This document shows positions 22,776-31,420 of a DNA stretch of 64,000 bases, in pieces. The number at the start of each line of letters is the position of its first letter. Positions within the stretch are counted from its first letter, which is position 1. Under the pieces are notes generated by a model. It ran no database searches and had not been told where the DNA came from. It worked only from the letters and a program-made list of their open reading frames with translations. The translations under genes were made by a program, and so were the position numbers. The stretch is from a virus: IMG/VR virus record IMGVR_UViG_3300031746_000004, positions 1-64,000 of that record; one strand, given 5' to 3'.

Positions 22776-23445
22776 GATTTATCTCCTTTATTTTATATCT
22801 AAAAAACCATTTAATATATTGTTTTATCAAACCTTTTTCGACTAAATAACGATAAGCCCCCTGATGTATTTTTTGATGGTCTTTTATTTTAATTAACATT
22901 GTTTTTGTGCTATTTTCTTCTAAATATATATGATGTTTTATTAATTTATTTTTACCAAACATTGGATTGTTCTTACCCTTTAATTTATGATTATCGTAGT
23001 TTGGATTGTTTTTACCTGTCCTATTCGTATTTTTTCTTTTATTACTTTTCCAAGATAATTTAGTTCCGCAAGATTTACAATAATTATTATAATAATTTTT
23101 TATTATTGTTCCGCATTGACAATAATGTTTTTTAATTGTTCTTCCGTCTATATAACTTGGATGTTTTCTTGGATTTCTAAATAATTTTTTCATAGAACAA
23201 GACTTGCATAATTTAGTTTTGTTCCCATAACTAATTTTTGCTTTACATATTTTACAATAATATTTAATTTTAGTTCTATTATCTATATATGCGGGGCTTT
23301 TTCTGCCCTTTCTACCATACATTCCGTTATGTTTACCTTTAAAATTTAATTTGTTAACTTTAAAGGCATATTTGGTTGCACAAGAATGACATCTTTTAGT
23401 ATCTTTTGTGCTAACCCTTTTTCCACAATCGAAACAATTATACAT
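22747..23445 (-). CDS. Homing-endonuclease-like protein, HHIYL type with NUMOD3 motifs
   Basis: 232 residues: three or four zinc ribbons (CFDCGKR, CKICKAK, CQCGTI, CKSC) joined by NUMOD3-like linkers (GKHNGMYGRKG, GKNNPNYD, GKNNPMFGKN), then KHHIYLEENSTKTMLIKI and HQKIHQGAYRYLVEKG, an HNH-like active-site arrangement typical of some homing endonucleases. Its ATG overlaps the stop of the RuvB-like gene. The N-terminal modules are shared with the other endonucleases here while the nuclease end differs. Confidence 0.8.
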   Translation of the reverse strand: MYNCFDCGKRVSTKDTKRCHSCATKYAFKVNKLNFKGKHNGMYGRKGRKSPAYIDNRTKIKYYCKICKAKISYGNKTKLCKSCSMKKLFRNPRKHPSYIDGRTIKKHYCQCGTIIKNYYNNYCKSCGTKLSWKSNKRKNTNRTGKNNPNYDNHKLKGKNNPMFGKNKLIKHHIYLEENSTKTMLIKIKDHQKIHQGAYRYLVEKGLIKQYIKWFFRYKIKEINLEKTTMQSM

Positions 23446-24436
23446 TTAAACTCCTTAATAATTCTTCTCCCTTTAAAGTTCCCAATCTTCCACGAGCGGT
23501 TCTTGACAAATAATTATTAAATATTAAAAAAGGTTCTATAACGTATTGAAAATCTGCTCTACTAACTCCTGCAATCATAGATAATGCTTCGATACCAACT
23601 GGTTTTTTGATTTCTACTAAATGGGATAATATCAAAATATCAGTAGTAGTTAAACCGTTTTTTACTATTCTATGAGCATTTAAAACTTTGTTTATATCTT
23701 CGCAAACCACAAAATCATCGAAGAAATTTAATGCTATTCTTGGCGTTCCTCTTGTATTTTGAGATAATATAGTATAAATTTCGGAAGATATATTTTTTTG
23801 ATATATTTTATTATTATATTGGATAAGTATTTGTTTTATTTCTTCGTCTTTATATGGTTCTAAAATTATATTTGCTCCGCATCTATCTACTAAAGGAGAG
23901 AATTTCTTTAATAATAAATTCATATCTGTTGTAGCAGTAATAAATATAAATGGTTTAAGTTTTAAATTGTTTCCTTCTGGAAGAATAAAATCTTCAATTA
24001 CTGGATATAAATATTCGGCTATTTGTTTTTCTAAATTATGTCCTTCGTCGACAAATAAAATCTCAATATTTTTACTATCCTGATTACGAATAAGAAATTG
24101 TTTTAAATTATCCATAGTAAAAGCCCCTGCAATATACCAATTCATATTTGCTAATAATTCGTTATTTATCACATTTGCAAGAGTTGATTTTCCTGCTCCT
24201 TTGTGTCCAGAAATAACGAAATGAACAGGTTTTATTTTTCTAATTTTCTCTAAATTAAGATTAACTAAATCTTTTGCTCTTTCCTGCCCTATGTATTCGG
24301 AAAGAAATTTAGGTCTATAATTAAATTTTATAGGTCTAACTTCTTCAGAATGATATTCTTTTTTCGAAGTTATACCTATTTTTTCTTTAAACATTTCTAA
24401 TACTTGACTAATTCCAAAAATATCTAATATATCCAT
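23438..24436 (-). CDS. RuvB-like Holliday junction helicase
   Basis: 332 residues with the RuvB plan: PKFLSEYIGQERAK near residue 42, Walker A SGHKGAGKST, Walker B ILFVDEGH, sensor FITATTD, arginine finger in LVDRCG and a C-terminal winged helix (GIEALSMIAGVSRADFQYV, ending RTARGRLGT as in RuvB). It drives branch migration of four-way DNA junctions, normally with RuvA, which is not seen here. It follows the terminator at 24.5 kb and so probably has its own promoter. Confidence 0.88.
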   Translation of the reverse strand: MDILDIFGISQVLEMFKEKIGITSKKEYHSEEVRPIKFNYRPKFLSEYIGQERAKDLVNLNLEKIRKIKPVHFVISGHKGAGKSTLANVINNELLANMNWYIAGAFTMDNLKQFLIRNQDSKNIEILFVDEGHNLEKQIAEYLYPVIEDFILPEGNNLKLKPFIFITATTDMNLLLKKFSPLVDRCGANIILEPYKDEEIKQILIQYNNKIYQKNISSEIYTILSQNTRGTPRIALNFFDDFVVCEDINKVLNAHRIVKNGLTTTDILILSHLVEIKKPVGIEALSMIAGVSRADFQYVIEPFLIFNNYLSRTARGRLGTLKGEELLRSLNV

Positions 24437-24499
24437 TTTATTATCCGTTGTCCTTATATTTGTCTTGATTTCTTGTCATATTAGTCCTTTCTTGCTATT

Positions 24500-24560
24500 A
24501 TTAATAAAAAAGACCTATCTTACCACTATTGAGCCAATTTCTTGGGTAAAATAGGTCTTA
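24500..24560 (-). terminator. Rho-independent terminator of the accessory operon
   Basis: On the minus strand a 15-bp stem (24545-24559 pairing with 24510-24524, one G-U pair) is followed by a run of T. A second hairpin (24569-24598, CCTTAAT/ATTAAGG) lies just before it. Both sit after the last gene of the 24.6-28.3 kb unit and before the RuvB-like gene. Confidence 0.8.
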
Positions 24561-24610
24561 AATCTTTGCCTTAATGAGTTCTTACGAAGTGATTAAGGTC
24601 TTTATTTTAA

Positions 24611-24904
24611 TTATAATTTCACAATAAACTTTTCCATTCCTTTTTGTATTTCATCAGGTTCTTCTGCGTGTTCTCTTATTTCTGCAAATTTATAACTTAA
24701 TTCATCATCATAATTTTCATCATCTTCATCTAAATCAGGGTCAAAATTAATATGTTCATCTAAAAATTGTTCTTCTACTAATCTAATAACATCTTCTTTA
24801 TCTGCAAAAATTGTTATCTCATCTGCTTTTTGTTTTGTTTTACCTACCCAAAAATCACCAAATATACTTCTAACTACTGCATAATTCCATTTAACTTTTA
24901 CCAT
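24611..24904 (-). CDS. Acidic hypothetical protein, 97 aa
   Basis: N-terminal half is mixed beta/alpha (VKWNYAVVRSIFGDFWVGKT), the second half very acidic (DPDLDEDDENYDDELSYKF). A DNA-mimic or DNA-competitor role would suit the charge but is speculative. Last gene before the terminator. Confidence 0.6.
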   Translation of the reverse strand: MVKVKWNYAVVRSIFGDFWVGKTKQKADEITIFADKEDVIRLVEEQFLDEHINFDPDLDEDDENYDDELSYKFAEIREHAEEPDEIQKGMEKFIVKL

Positions 24905-24906
24905 AG

Positions 24907-25095
24907 TTACTCCTTTTCTAATTTTTTAACAGCACTTTCTATACCTTTAAGATGTCGTTTTATAGTTTTTATTATTTCTTTTTTTCTATTTACATTTCCT
25001 AAACAATTTTGTTCTAATGATACTTGTGGATTTTTACATTTCCCATCTTTGGCAGCAAATAAACATAAATCATTTATTAAACTACATTTACTCAT
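24907..25095 (-). CDS. Small Cys-containing protein, 62 aa
   Basis: Four cysteines in the first half (SKCSLINDLC, GKCKNP, NCLG) then a basic amphipathic helix. Possibly one zinc site. Function unknown. Confidence 0.55.
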   Translation of the reverse strand: MSKCSLINDLCLFAAKDGKCKNPQVSLEQNCLGNVNRKKEIIKTIKRHLKGIESAVKKLEKE

Positions 25096-25109
25096 CTTTT
25101 ACCTCTCTT

Positions 25110-25247
25110 TCATAATTTATATAATAATTCTCTCATAAAAATACAAATATATTTTAATTCTTTTAATATCAAATGAAGATGTAATAAATCAACTACACAA
25201 AAAACTAATAAAACTAAACCTAAAAATAACAATAATATGTTATTCAT
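25110..25247 (-). CDS. Small membrane protein, 45 aa
   Basis: The ATG at 25247 follows GAGGAT and is preferred to an ATG at 25316. One long hydrophobic helix (NNILLLFLGLVLLVFCVVDL) and a basic tail. Function unknown. Confidence 0.5.
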   Translation of the reverse strand: MNNILLLFLGLVLLVFCVVDLLHLHLILKELKYICIFMRELLYKL

Positions 25248-25255
25248 TTTATCCT

Positions 25256-25330
25256 CTATTTTATCATTATACAAATTAAATTGATTAAACTGCAAATTAA
25301 AATAATTATCAAACAAATTGTTTTTATCAT
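25256..25330 (-). CDS. Membrane micropeptide, 24 aa
   Basis: Almost entirely hydrophobic (ICLIIILICSLINLICIM). Overlaps the upstream gene's stop as ATGA. Confidence 0.4.
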   Translation of the reverse strand: MIKTICLIIILICSLINLICIMIK

Positions 25331-25635
25331 TTTATTATAAATCCTCTTTTTTCAAGTTCTCTTTTATAATTTTGATAAACTTTTTCTCCCATTATCTCTT
25401 TATTTCTCTGTATTAAACTTAATGTTTCGTCGCCACCTATTTCTTTAAACCATTTATTTATATTTTCTTCTGCTTGTTCTTCTAAAGATTTTATAACTAT
25501 TTCATCTAAATTTAAGATATGTAATTGTTTTCCACAAAAAGCACAATGAGTAAAACTCTGTCCATTTTCTATAAGTTCTAATTCGTCTTTTTCAAAATCT
25601 AAACAATGATTATCACAAAAGAATTTTATACGCAT
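25327..25635 (-). CDS. Zinc-binding hypothetical protein, 102 aa
   Basis: An N-terminal CDNHC and a CAFCGKQ knuckle form a zinc site in the first 40 residues; the rest is a charged helical domain (residues 45-102). Function unknown. Confidence 0.6.
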   Translation of the reverse strand: MRIKFFCDNHCLDFEKDELELIENGQSFTHCAFCGKQLHILNLDEIVIKSLEEQAEENINKWFKEIGGDETLSLIQRNKEIMGEKVYQNYKRELEKRGFIIK

Positions 25636-25817
25636 TATTTTTTACCAAGTTCTGTTTCTATCAGTATCCATTTATCATTTATTTTTTCTTCAATTCTAAA
25701 ATGAGTTATTTGTTCTTCATTTTCAAAAGAAAGTATATAATTATCTACCTCATCTCTCGTAGATAATTGTTTTGCCTCTATTCTTCCTTTATTAGTTACT
25801 ATTCCAACTTTATACAT
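25635..25817 (-). CDS. Small hypothetical protein, 60 aa
   Basis: Mixed beta-alpha layout (MYKVGIVTNKGRIEAKQL, then DEVDNYILSF) like many small phage accessory proteins. Overlaps the next gene's ATG by 1 nt. Function unknown. Confidence 0.6.
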   Translation of the reverse strand: MYKVGIVTNKGRIEAKQLSTRDEVDNYILSFENEEQITHFRIEEKINDKWILIETELGKK

Positions 25818-25818
25818 T

Positions 25819-25920
25819 TTATTTTATTAATTTAGATAATAAATCTATAATTATTGTAAGTTTATTAGAAATTTCTATTAAACCCATTATTATAATTATA
25901 ATTGCTATAAATCTTAACAT
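25819..25920 (-). CDS. Membrane micropeptide, 33 aa
   Basis: Hydrophobic N-terminal helix (LRFIAIIIIIMGLIEI) and a second amphipathic helix. Another one-helix peptide. Confidence 0.4.
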   Translation of the reverse strand: MLRFIAIIIIIMGLIEISNKLTIIIDLLSKLIK

Positions 25921-25945
25921 TTAGTATCTCCTTTAGTCCTTTGGA

Positions 25946-26173
25946 TTATCTACCTTGATTAGCCAATTCTTCATTAACATAATCTAAAACTGCTTCTTGT
26001 TCTTCTTCTGTTAATAATTCTTGTCCTTTAAAAATTTCTGTATCTCCTTCAAATCCAAAATCATCTTCTTCATACCATTTACTTACTAAAACTTCTTTAT
26101 TATTAATATTTATTTTATATTGTATTTCTTCTTTACTATATACTACTTGTCTTTCTATTAATTCTATATTCAT
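25946..26173 (-). CDS. Acidic small protein, 75 aa
   Basis: ATG at 26173 with AAAGGAG upstream (an ATG at 26209 is less likely). Beta-rich with an acidic stretch (KWYEEDDFGFEGDTE) and a C-terminal helix (EEEQEAVLDYVNEEL). Function unknown. Confidence 0.6.
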   Translation of the reverse strand: MNIELIERQVVYSKEEIQYKININNKEVLVSKWYEEDDFGFEGDTEIFKGQELLTEEEQEAVLDYVNEELANQGR

Positions 26174-26198
26174 CTTATTTCTCCTTTTGTAATTAAAA

Positions 26199-26348
26199 TT
26201 ATAACTCAACTATTTTATATTCAAAAGCACAATTTTCTTTAGCAAATGTTTCTGCTTCCTCTCTGGTATCAAATGTTTCGTTAATACCATTTACATCAAC
26301 CATTAAGCCCATTACATAATTGCCATTGTGTTCTAAAATTATATACAT
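26199..26348 (-). CDS. Small hypothetical protein, 49 aa
   Basis: Beta-beta-alpha-beta plan (MYIILEHNGNYVMGL, then TREEAETFAKENCAFEYKI), like short DUF-type phage proteins. ATG at 26348 after a purine-rich site. Confidence 0.5.
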   Translation of the reverse strand: MYIILEHNGNYVMGLMVDVNGINETFDTREEAETFAKENCAFEYKIVEL

Positions 26349-26385
26349 TTTTACCCCCTTAATTATCAAAATAAAAATTATCTTA

Positions 26386-26562
26386 CTAATACCCTACTAA
26401 CCTTAATACTGCTAACCTTTCTTTTTCGTTTAATCCCGATAATAAGTCGGCTATTGCGTCAAGTTCAAAATCCCAATACTCAGAATTATCGTATCGGGTC
26501 AAAATATCCTCTCTTAAAACTTCCCAAATCTGCCTCACTAATACTTTTTTTACGTCGGTCAT
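26386..26562 (-). CDS. RYDNSEYWDF-family small protein, 58 aa
   Basis: Shares VLREDILTRYDNSEYWDF almost exactly with the protein at 28075-28254 (QLRDNIVSRYDNSEYWDF). N-terminal helix, the shared block, then a helical tail. A real paralogous family by this match; function unknown. Confidence 0.6.
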   Translation of the reverse strand: MTDVKKVLVRQIWEVLREDILTRYDNSEYWDFELDAIADLLSGLNEKERLAVLRLVGY

Positions 26563-26566
26563 TATC

Positions 26567-26812
26567 TTACTCCTTTTTTGTATTTACTTTTTTAATTTCC
26601 CATTCGCCATATTGCAATAAATAATCTAATTTTTCTTGAGTAGTTTTAAATTGTTCTAAATACTCATATATGGTTCTTTCATCATTATCTTTCAAACACC
26701 CTGTAAAATCTATATCGTGGTAACTTGCTAATGCCTCAACAATGGCTTTTTTTGTTTTAAATCTTCTTTCTTCCATTGTGCCTACGCCCTGTAAATCAAT
26801 TATTTTATACAT
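26567..26812 (-). CDS. Conserved small protein, 81 aa
   Basis: MYKIIDLQGVGTMEERRFKT and ALASYHDIDFTGC are reminiscent of a small family found in Gram-positive phages and mobile elements. Mixed alpha/beta. Function unknown. Confidence 0.6.
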   Translation of the reverse strand: MYKIIDLQGVGTMEERRFKTKKAIVEALASYHDIDFTGCLKDNDERTIYEYLEQFKTTQEKLDYLLQYGEWEIKKVNTKKE

Positions 26813-26815
26813 ATT

Positions 26816-26959
26816 TTACACCCCTTCTTCTATTACATCATCAATATACATATCGTTATTAGAAGTATAATCACTTATTTCTTCAACTAATACTTCGTAT
26901 TGTTCTTTTGTTACAGGTTCATTTGTTTTAATTATAAAAGTAACATTTAACTTATCCAT
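26816..26959 (-). CDS. Small acidic protein, 47 aa
   Basis: Beta strand (LNVTFIIKTNEPV) then an acidic helix. Packed 1 nt from the collagen-like gene's stop. Function unknown. Confidence 0.45.
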   Translation of the reverse strand: MDKLNVTFIIKTNEPVTKEQYEVLVEEISDYTSNNDMYIDDVIEEGV

Positions 26960-28048
<1,089 letters not shown>

Positions 28049-28074
28049 TTTGTATTCTCCTTTTTAATAATATG

Positions 28075-28254
28075 TTAAAAATTTTGTGTAATTTTTACTA
28101 TATCGTTATCCGTTAATTTATTATCGTGTTTAAAACTTTCAATAGTATTAAAATCCCAGTATTCACTATTATCATATCTTGATACAATGTTATCCCTTAA
28201 TTGCTTTCTCAATTTTAATGCTAAAGTCGCTTGTTTCATTGTTAATTTTTTCAT
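28075..28254 (-). CDS. RYDNSEYWDF-family small protein, 59 aa
   Basis: First gene after the class A element at 28257. Shares the RYDNSEYWDF block with 26386-26562 while the ends differ (here FKHDNKLTDNDIVKI). Function unknown. Confidence 0.6.
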   Translation of the reverse strand: MKKLTMKQATLALKLRKQLRDNIVSRYDNSEYWDFNTIESFKHDNKLTDNDIVKITQNF

Positions 28255-28256
28255 CT

Positions 28257-28303
28257 TACTCCTTTATAATTAAAGTATATACTAAAAAATATACCTAACC
28301 TAA
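28257..28303 (-). promoter_or_regulatory. Palindromic promoter-like element, class A copy 2
   Basis: Contains the minus-strand core AGTATATACTTTAATTATAA with the palindrome AGTATATACT, then AAGGAGTAAG before the ATG at 28254. Core and ribosome binding site are identical to 30618-30645. TTAGGT lies 18 bp upstream of TATACT as in copy 1. It heads the unit ending at the terminator near 24.5 kb. Confidence 0.65.
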
Positions 28304-28306
28304 TTA

Positions 28307-28444
28307 TTACTCATTCCAGTCATTCCATTCTACCCGATAAAGTCTTTTATTCCCCCAAGAAATAATTTCAAACTTTAATCTATATAAATGAATACATATA
28401 CTATTATATTTTCTTTTAATTTTATATTTAGTAATTTTTATCAT
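28307..28444 (-). CDS. Small basic protein, 45 aa
   Basis: Basic, aromatic peptide (KITKYKIKRKYNSICIHLY, then RVEWNDWNE). Its stop lies just upstream of the class A element, so it ends the preceding unit. Function unknown. Confidence 0.45.
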   Translation of the reverse strand: MIKITKYKIKRKYNSICIHLYRLKFEIISWGNKRLYRVEWNDWNE

Positions 28445-28445
28445 T

Positions 28446-28589
28446 CTAATATCCTCTATGCAAACATAACCACCCTTTGTGTCCATTCTCGCCTGTTTCG
28501 CTCTTAAAATCCCCTGTATAATACATTTTAACCAATCTATTAACTATATTACATTTCATTCTTTTAATTGTTCCTTTTTTAATTCTCAT
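28446..28589 (-). CDS. Small basic protein, 47 aa
   Basis: Basic N-terminus (RIKKGTIKRMKCNIVNRLVK) and a glycine/histidine-bearing end (GENGHKGWLCLHRGY). Possibly nucleic-acid binding by charge. Function unknown. Confidence 0.45.
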   Translation of the reverse strand: MRIKKGTIKRMKCNIVNRLVKMYYTGDFKSETGENGHKGWLCLHRGY

Positions 28590-28681
28590 TTTAGTATCTC
28601 CATAACTCTTTTAACTTGTTTTAAAGTCAATCCATAACCTATTAAATAAAATTCTAATTTTAACAATGCTTTTTTAGTCAT
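28586..28681 (-). CDS. Small helical peptide, 31 aa
   Basis: ATG at 28681 after GGAGG; amphipathic helix pair (LKLEFYLIGYGLTLKQVKRV). Coupled to the next gene by ATGA. Confidence 0.4.
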   Translation of the reverse strand: MTKKALLKLEFYLIGYGLTLKQVKRVMEILK

Positions 28682-28691
28682 ATTAACCTCC

Positions 28692-28865
28692 TTATTTTCT
28701 TTTAATAATATCTATAACTATATCTTCCAAATCATACCACCTTGTATCCCCATTTCTACAATCAAATATCTTCTCATCGCACAAATATTCTGCTATACTT
28801 TCTAAAATATCTATTGCTTTTTTTCTTGCGGGGTCTATTCCAGAATTATATTTTTTGTTTTTCAT
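28692..28865 (-). CDS. Small hypothetical protein, 57 aa
   Basis: Helical with a central CDEKIFDCRNGD and DTRWYDLEDIVIDI. Follows the DUF932-type gene by 5 nt. Function unknown. Confidence 0.5.
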   Translation of the reverse strand: MKNKKYNSGIDPARKKAIDILESIAEYLCDEKIFDCRNGDTRWYDLEDIVIDIIKRK

Positions 28866-28870
28866 TATTT

Positions 28871-29812
28871 TTAAATTAATTTTAATGCTTCTTCGTATGC
28901 TTTCCTTTTCATAGTTGCTCCACTACCAAATAATATAGAATTTACTCTATTATTTCCTCTTGTTGTTTTATAATGGTCGGCAAATTCTGTAAAAGCATTA
29001 TATCCAGCCCATAATGTATTTTTTATTCCTTCTTCATTATTGCCTTTGCCATTTATAAATAAAGAAGAAAGTCTATCTATATTATTTTCTAAATTCGTGC
29101 TTTTCTCTGTATTTTCAGTTATATTTAATATTCTAAAAGCATATTGGTCAAAACCTTGTCTTGTCATAGAAGTATTAACAAATTTTTGAGTAATTATTTC
29201 AAAATCTTTATAAAAATCTAATGCTAATCCCAATAATCTTTTTGCTTCTTCAGTTTTAGCATTTATATTTCCAACGTGATTGATACTAATTCCTTCGTTT
29301 TGGTCTTTATAAGAAGCAATGAGAGTGTTTTGACATACTACTCTGATTGGAGTAAAATACATTTTAACAGCACTTTTTCCATCGTGTGAATTAGTAAATA
29401 ATAAATATTTTTCTACAACATCGTTTCTAAATACTAATAAATTTTTAGGCAATTTTGCTAATATCCAAATTTTTTCTCCATTACCTAAAGCACCTGCTGA
29501 ATGATAAAATGCTTCTTTTGATTTCACTATTCCATCAAAAAATTCAAACGCTTTTATATTTTGCACTATTTTATATCTATCGGCAACTACTCCTAAAATT
29601 TTATTATTAGATGTATTTAACGTTCCAAATACTTCAGCATCTATTTTTTGATTATTTTGTTCCGCAAATAAAGGCACTTTAATAACTTCATAATCTAATC
29701 CTGATAATTTTATTGCTTCTTCAGAAGTAACTTCTTCATTAATTCTAATCCCTACATCGTGCCACGCTTTGCCTACACAAAACATTCTATTTTCATAAAT
29801 ATTATGAGCCAT
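28871..29812 (-). CDS. DUF932-family phage/plasmid protein
   Basis: 313 residues with the family features: an N-terminal AWHDVG, a central NNKILGVVADRYKIVQN, then KYLLFTNSHDGKSAVKMYFT and PIRVVCQNTL. This phage/plasmid-like family (TIGR03299 type) has no firm biochemical role but is often encoded near replication or accessory genes. Length fits the family. It overlaps the following upstream gene by 11 nt. Confidence 0.88.
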   Translation of the reverse strand: MAHNIYENRMFCVGKAWHDVGIRINEEVTSEEAIKLSGLDYEVIKVPLFAEQNNQKIDAEVFGTLNTSNNKILGVVADRYKIVQNIKAFEFFDGIVKSKEAFYHSAGALGNGEKIWILAKLPKNLLVFRNDVVEKYLLFTNSHDGKSAVKMYFTPIRVVCQNTLIASYKDQNEGISINHVGNINAKTEEAKRLLGLALDFYKDFEIITQKFVNTSMTRQGFDQYAFRILNITENTEKSTNLENNIDRLSSLFINGKGNNEEGIKNTLWAGYNAFTEFADHYKTTRGNNRVNSILFGSGATMKRKAYEEALKLI

Positions 29813-30083
29813 CTTTTTCTCCTTGTTTTATTTTATTTAAATGAAATTCTAATTCTTGTATTGTAAATTTATTTAAATCTATTTCTACATCTTTATATTC
29901 AGGTCTTATACTTAAAATTTCTTTGATAATAGGTTCTTTAATTACATCTATTGTATCTTGTATTTTTTCTTTTAAAACTTTAATTTTCTTATGAAGGTTT
30001 ATTCGTTCGGGTGTTCCTGCTTTACAAGACAATTTTAATTTTTTTAATTTTCTAATTTCTGATTTAATTTCTTTATTATTCAA
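29802..30083 (-). CDS. Coiled-coil hypothetical protein with TTG start, 93 aa
   Basis: The first codon is TTG at 30083, with AGGAG 5 nt upstream. Lysine-rich helical chain with coiled-coil tendency (EIKSEIRKLKKLKLSCK, then INLHKKIKVLKEKI). Upstream of and overlapping the DUF932-type gene. Function unknown. Confidence 0.6.
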   Translation of the reverse strand: MNNKEIKSEIRKLKKLKLSCKAGTPERINLHKKIKVLKEKIQDTIDVIKEPIIKEILSIRPEYKDVEIDLNKFTIQELEFHLNKIKQGEKDGS

Positions 30084-30196
30084 TATTGCTCCTCTTTTAA
30101 ATATCCTTTGATAAAATTTCTTTTTGCTCCTGCGGAATGTTTCAGAGAAGTAAAATATATATTTATTTCATAATGTAACCACTTAATTACTATCAT
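30080..30196 (-). CDS. Small aromatic protein, 38 aa
   Basis: KWLHYEINIYFTSLKHSAG resembles the 33-residue protein at 8429-8530 in spacing of KW, Y, F-T and S-G. The gene's tail supplies the next gene's ribosome binding site. Function unknown. Confidence 0.4.
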   Translation of the reverse strand: MIVIKWLHYEINIYFTSLKHSAGAKRNFIKGYLKEEQY

Positions 30197-30204
30197 TTTC
30201 TCTC

Positions 30205-30615
30205 CTATATTAAAGATAAACCTTTTTCAATAAGTTTTTTTTCTGTAAATTTAGTATCTTCATTATAAAAAGTATCTTCTTCAATTTTATGTTTACAACA
30301 AGGACAAAGCTCTTCTTCAACACATATTTCCTCACATAATTGCCCTGTTATTCTGTCCTCAATACTTTTGCCTTTAATAGTTATATTGTCTTTAATTTCA
30401 TTTATATATAAACTATTAAAAAATTCTTTGGCTTCTCTATATGTATCAAAAGGTTTGTATGTCTTTGATTCACCTTTAAAATCTTTTGTTTTATCACTTA
30501 TCCATTCATAAGCATTCATATCTTTATTGCGATAATAATAATCTTCAAATATACTTACCCAATATTTATTTGGTAATTTTCCATCGGCTATTTGTATTGT
30601 AGAAATTTTTTTCAT
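30205..30615 (-). CDS. Hypothetical protein with CPCC knuckle, 136 aa
   Basis: First gene after the class A element at 30618. An alpha/beta N-terminal part (GKLPNKYWVSIFEDYYYRN) is followed by a short zinc-like CPCCKH near residue 108 with two earlier cysteines. Function unknown. Confidence 0.6.
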   Translation of the reverse strand: MKKISTIQIADGKLPNKYWVSIFEDYYYRNKDMNAYEWISDKTKDFKGESKTYKPFDTYREAKEFFNSLYINEIKDNITIKGKSIEDRITGQLCEEICVEEELCPCCKHKIEEDTFYNEDTKFTEKKLIEKGLSLI

Positions 30616-30617
30616 CT

Positions 30618-30662
30618 TACTCCTTTATAATTAAAGTATATACTAAAATTAACACCTGAGCA
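30618..30662 (-). promoter_or_regulatory. Palindromic promoter-like element, class A copy 3
   Basis: Core AGTATATACTTTAATTATAA followed by AAGGAGTAAG and the ATG at 30615, identical to copy 2 over the core and ribosome binding site. Upstream TTTGCTCAGGT is at the position of TTAGGT in the others. Heads the 28.3-30.6 kb unit. Confidence 0.65.
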
Positions 30663-30664
30663 AA

Positions 30665-30838
30665 TCAAATTTTAGCATATCTACTTTTTGCCGCATTCGT
30701 ATTTCTCACTTGTATATCCATATATTTTCTAATTTTTATTGCTCTTTGTAAAAGTAATTCTAAATAATTCTTACAATTTTCTGGTGTCTTATTTTCTCTT
30801 GTTTGTAATTCATACTCTGCTAAATTAAATATATTCAT
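30665..30838 (-). CDS. Small helical protein, 57 aa
   Basis: Begins MNIFNLAEYELQTRENK, similar to the start of the gene at 31122-31217 (MNIFKLAELQVLRENK). Helical and basic (LLLQRAIKIRKYMDIQVR). Function unknown. Confidence 0.5.
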   Translation of the reverse strand: MNIFNLAEYELQTRENKTPENCKNYLELLLQRAIKIRKYMDIQVRNTNAAKSRYAKI

Positions 30839-30850
30839 ATATCCCCCTTT

Positions 30851-31102
30851 TTAATAACCGTTAGAATTTTTAACTACCTCTAAAAATTTTGTTTTTTCCT
30901 CGCCTGTAAAATTATCCTCAATAAGTTTTACTATTACGCTTTCAAATTCAAACCTTTCCCAAGTCCTATTGTAATAGCAACATTTAGTCTTTGCAATATC
31001 CTGACCATTAAAACATAAAACTGCTAAATGTCTAAACCCATATCTTGTGTTTTCAAAATTGCAAACTATATTATACTCATTATTTAAATTGAAAATTCTC
31101 AT
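30851..31102 (-). CDS. Conserved small phage protein, 83 aa
   Basis: MRIFNLNNEYNIVCNFENTR, GFRHLAVL and CYYNRTWERFEFESV match a small family common in phages of Gram-positive bacteria. Beta-rich with a C-terminal helix. No assigned function. Confidence 0.75.
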   Translation of the reverse strand: MRIFNLNNEYNIVCNFENTRYGFRHLAVLCFNGQDIAKTKCCYYNRTWERFEFESVIVKLIEDNFTGEEKTKFLEVVKNSNGY

Positions 31103-31121
31103 TTTCTCACACCCCCTTTTT

Positions 31122-31217
31122 TTATAACTCTATTTCAGTATCTTCATTTAAATAAATCGCTGTTAATTCTTTATTTTCTCTTAATACCTGCAATTCGGCT
31201 AATTTAAATATATTCAT
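31122..31217 (-). CDS. Small peptide, 31 aa
   Basis: MNIFKLAELQVLRENKELTA, sharing its first residues with 30665-30838. ATG at 31217 after AAGGAG. Function unknown. Confidence 0.4.
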   Translation of the reverse strand: MNIFKLAELQVLRENKELTAIYLNEDTEIEL

Positions 31218-31230
31218 ATATTCTCCTTTG

Positions 31231-31398
31231 TTATATAATTAACAAACTTTTAATTTTTTGTAATTCACTTTCATCTATATCCATCCAGTTTGTTTCTCCA
31301 TTGGGCTTTATAATCTTAATTTTTGGTCTGAATTCACTATATTCTGTTTTTACTTTTTCAAATTGTTGAATTCTATATTCTTTTGTTATTTTATCCAT
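31231..31398 (-). CDS. Small basic protein, 55 aa
   Basis: Lysine-rich helix (KEYRIQQFEKVKTEYSEF) then a beta hairpin (KIKIIKPNGETNWMDID). Function unknown. Confidence 0.5.
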   Translation of the reverse strand: MDKITKEYRIQQFEKVKTEYSEFRPKIKIIKPNGETNWMDIDESELQKIKSLLII

Positions 31399-31420
31399 AT
31401 ATATTATCACCTCACTTTCA

